From NCBI RefSeq assembly GCF_022780145.1, contig NZ_JALEXO010000106.1:1-7314 (forward strand): a stretch of DNA of 7,314 bases. Direction: 5' to 3'. Origin of the DNA: Intestinibacter sp. Its GTDB lineage: Bacteria; Bacillota; Clostridia; Peptostreptococcales; Peptostreptococcaceae. Shown here piece by piece: positions 7,204-7,314 of this stretch; the first letter of the stretch is position 1; each line of letters starts with the position of its first letter. Position numbers and translations under genes: made by a program. Under the pieces are notes generated by a model, which had not been told where the DNA came from, made no database searches, and was given only the letters and a program-made list of their open reading frames with translations.

Positions 7204-7314
7204 TTGAAAGATGAGCATCCTAAAGTAAGCAGACAGCTAAAAGGCTACAACAACAAAAGACTCTATTCAAAGGTGCGTCTAAACGACAATTACACAGCAG
7301 CTTGGGCTGATCAA
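7204..7314 (+). CDS. Start of a small protein with a TAAWAD motif (possible DUF3787-type spore protein)
   Basis: A TTG start at 7204 follows a strong ribosome binding site, GGGAGGTG (7191-7198), with 7 bases after the GGAGG core. The frame stays open for 37 codons to the window edge, so the gene is cut off. The visible residues are basic and polar (Lys/Arg/Asn-rich) with no signal peptide or membrane segment. They include VSRQLKGY (8-15) and end in TAAWADQ (31-37). The TAAWA motif recalls the small clostridial DUF3787 proteins, some of which are described as spore surface proteins. This is recalled from memory and rests on a few residues. A position directly after cspC fits a spore role. SleC is not supported by what is visible. 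Confidence 0.6.
   Translation, partial: MKDEHPKVSRQLKGYNNKRLYSKVRLNDNYTAAWADQ

Noticed and set aside
7204..7314. The last gene as sleC, the expected partner of the Csp proteases.
   Set aside because: The visible N-terminus shows nothing I recognise as a SleC preprotein, and the TAAWAD motif suggests another small protein family.
1..7314. CRISPR arrays, tRNA or rRNA genes, insertion sequences and phage attachment sites.
   Set aside because: No spaced direct repeats, tRNA cloverleaf, transposase frame or terminal repeats were seen; the repeated structure within the csp genes is paralogous coding sequence.

Overview
The window is strongly A+T-rich, with AGA and ATA codons dominating and good Shine-Dalgarno sites. 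Together with its gene content this indicates an endospore-forming member of the Clostridia. The fusion of two Csp subtilisin-like domains in one gene, followed by a separate degenerate Csp protein, is the arrangement known from Clostridioides difficile and its relatives (Peptostreptococcaceae), so that family is the most likely source. The exact species cannot be told from the sequence.

Layout, all on the + strand. (1) Positions 2-298 hold the C-terminal end of a protein with a Big2-like bacterial Ig fold. (2) Positions 299-575 are a very A/T-rich intergenic region with one or two sigma-A-like promoters, the better one having an extended -10 box. (3) Positions 576-1994 encode a soluble, PAS-containing orphan histidine kinase. 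(4) A strong, A/T-flanked intrinsic terminator at 2015-2058 closes that unit. (5) A short leader with two mutually exclusive small hairpins precedes the CspB-CspA fusion (2101-5418), whose start codon is unusual or ambiguous. (6) cspC (5441-7120) follows 22 bases later with its own ribosome binding site. (7) From 7204 to the window edge is the start of a small protein carrying a TAAWAD motif, possibly a DUF3787-type spore protein.

How the genes work together. The csp genes encode the spore germination module. From C. difficile, CspC and CspA are known as pseudoproteases involved in germinant and co-germinant sensing, and CspB is the active protease that converts pro-SleC into the cortex-degrading enzyme. 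The sequence supports the same division here. The CspB domain has the full Asp-His-Ser triad (D99, H163, S465). The CspA domain has lost only the histidine (S730), and CspC has lost histidine and serine (T173, G487). No sleC gene is seen. The upstream kinase resembles the orphan kinases that feed Spo0A in clostridia, but it is separated from the csp genes by a terminator, so any functional link is inference.

The points most worth a second look are the cspBA start (a strong Shine-Dalgarno site placed correctly only for an AUA codon), the alternative hairpins before it, the graded loss of catalytic residues over the three Csp copies, and SRQ-like motifs in the CspB-CspA linker and in the downstream small protein.
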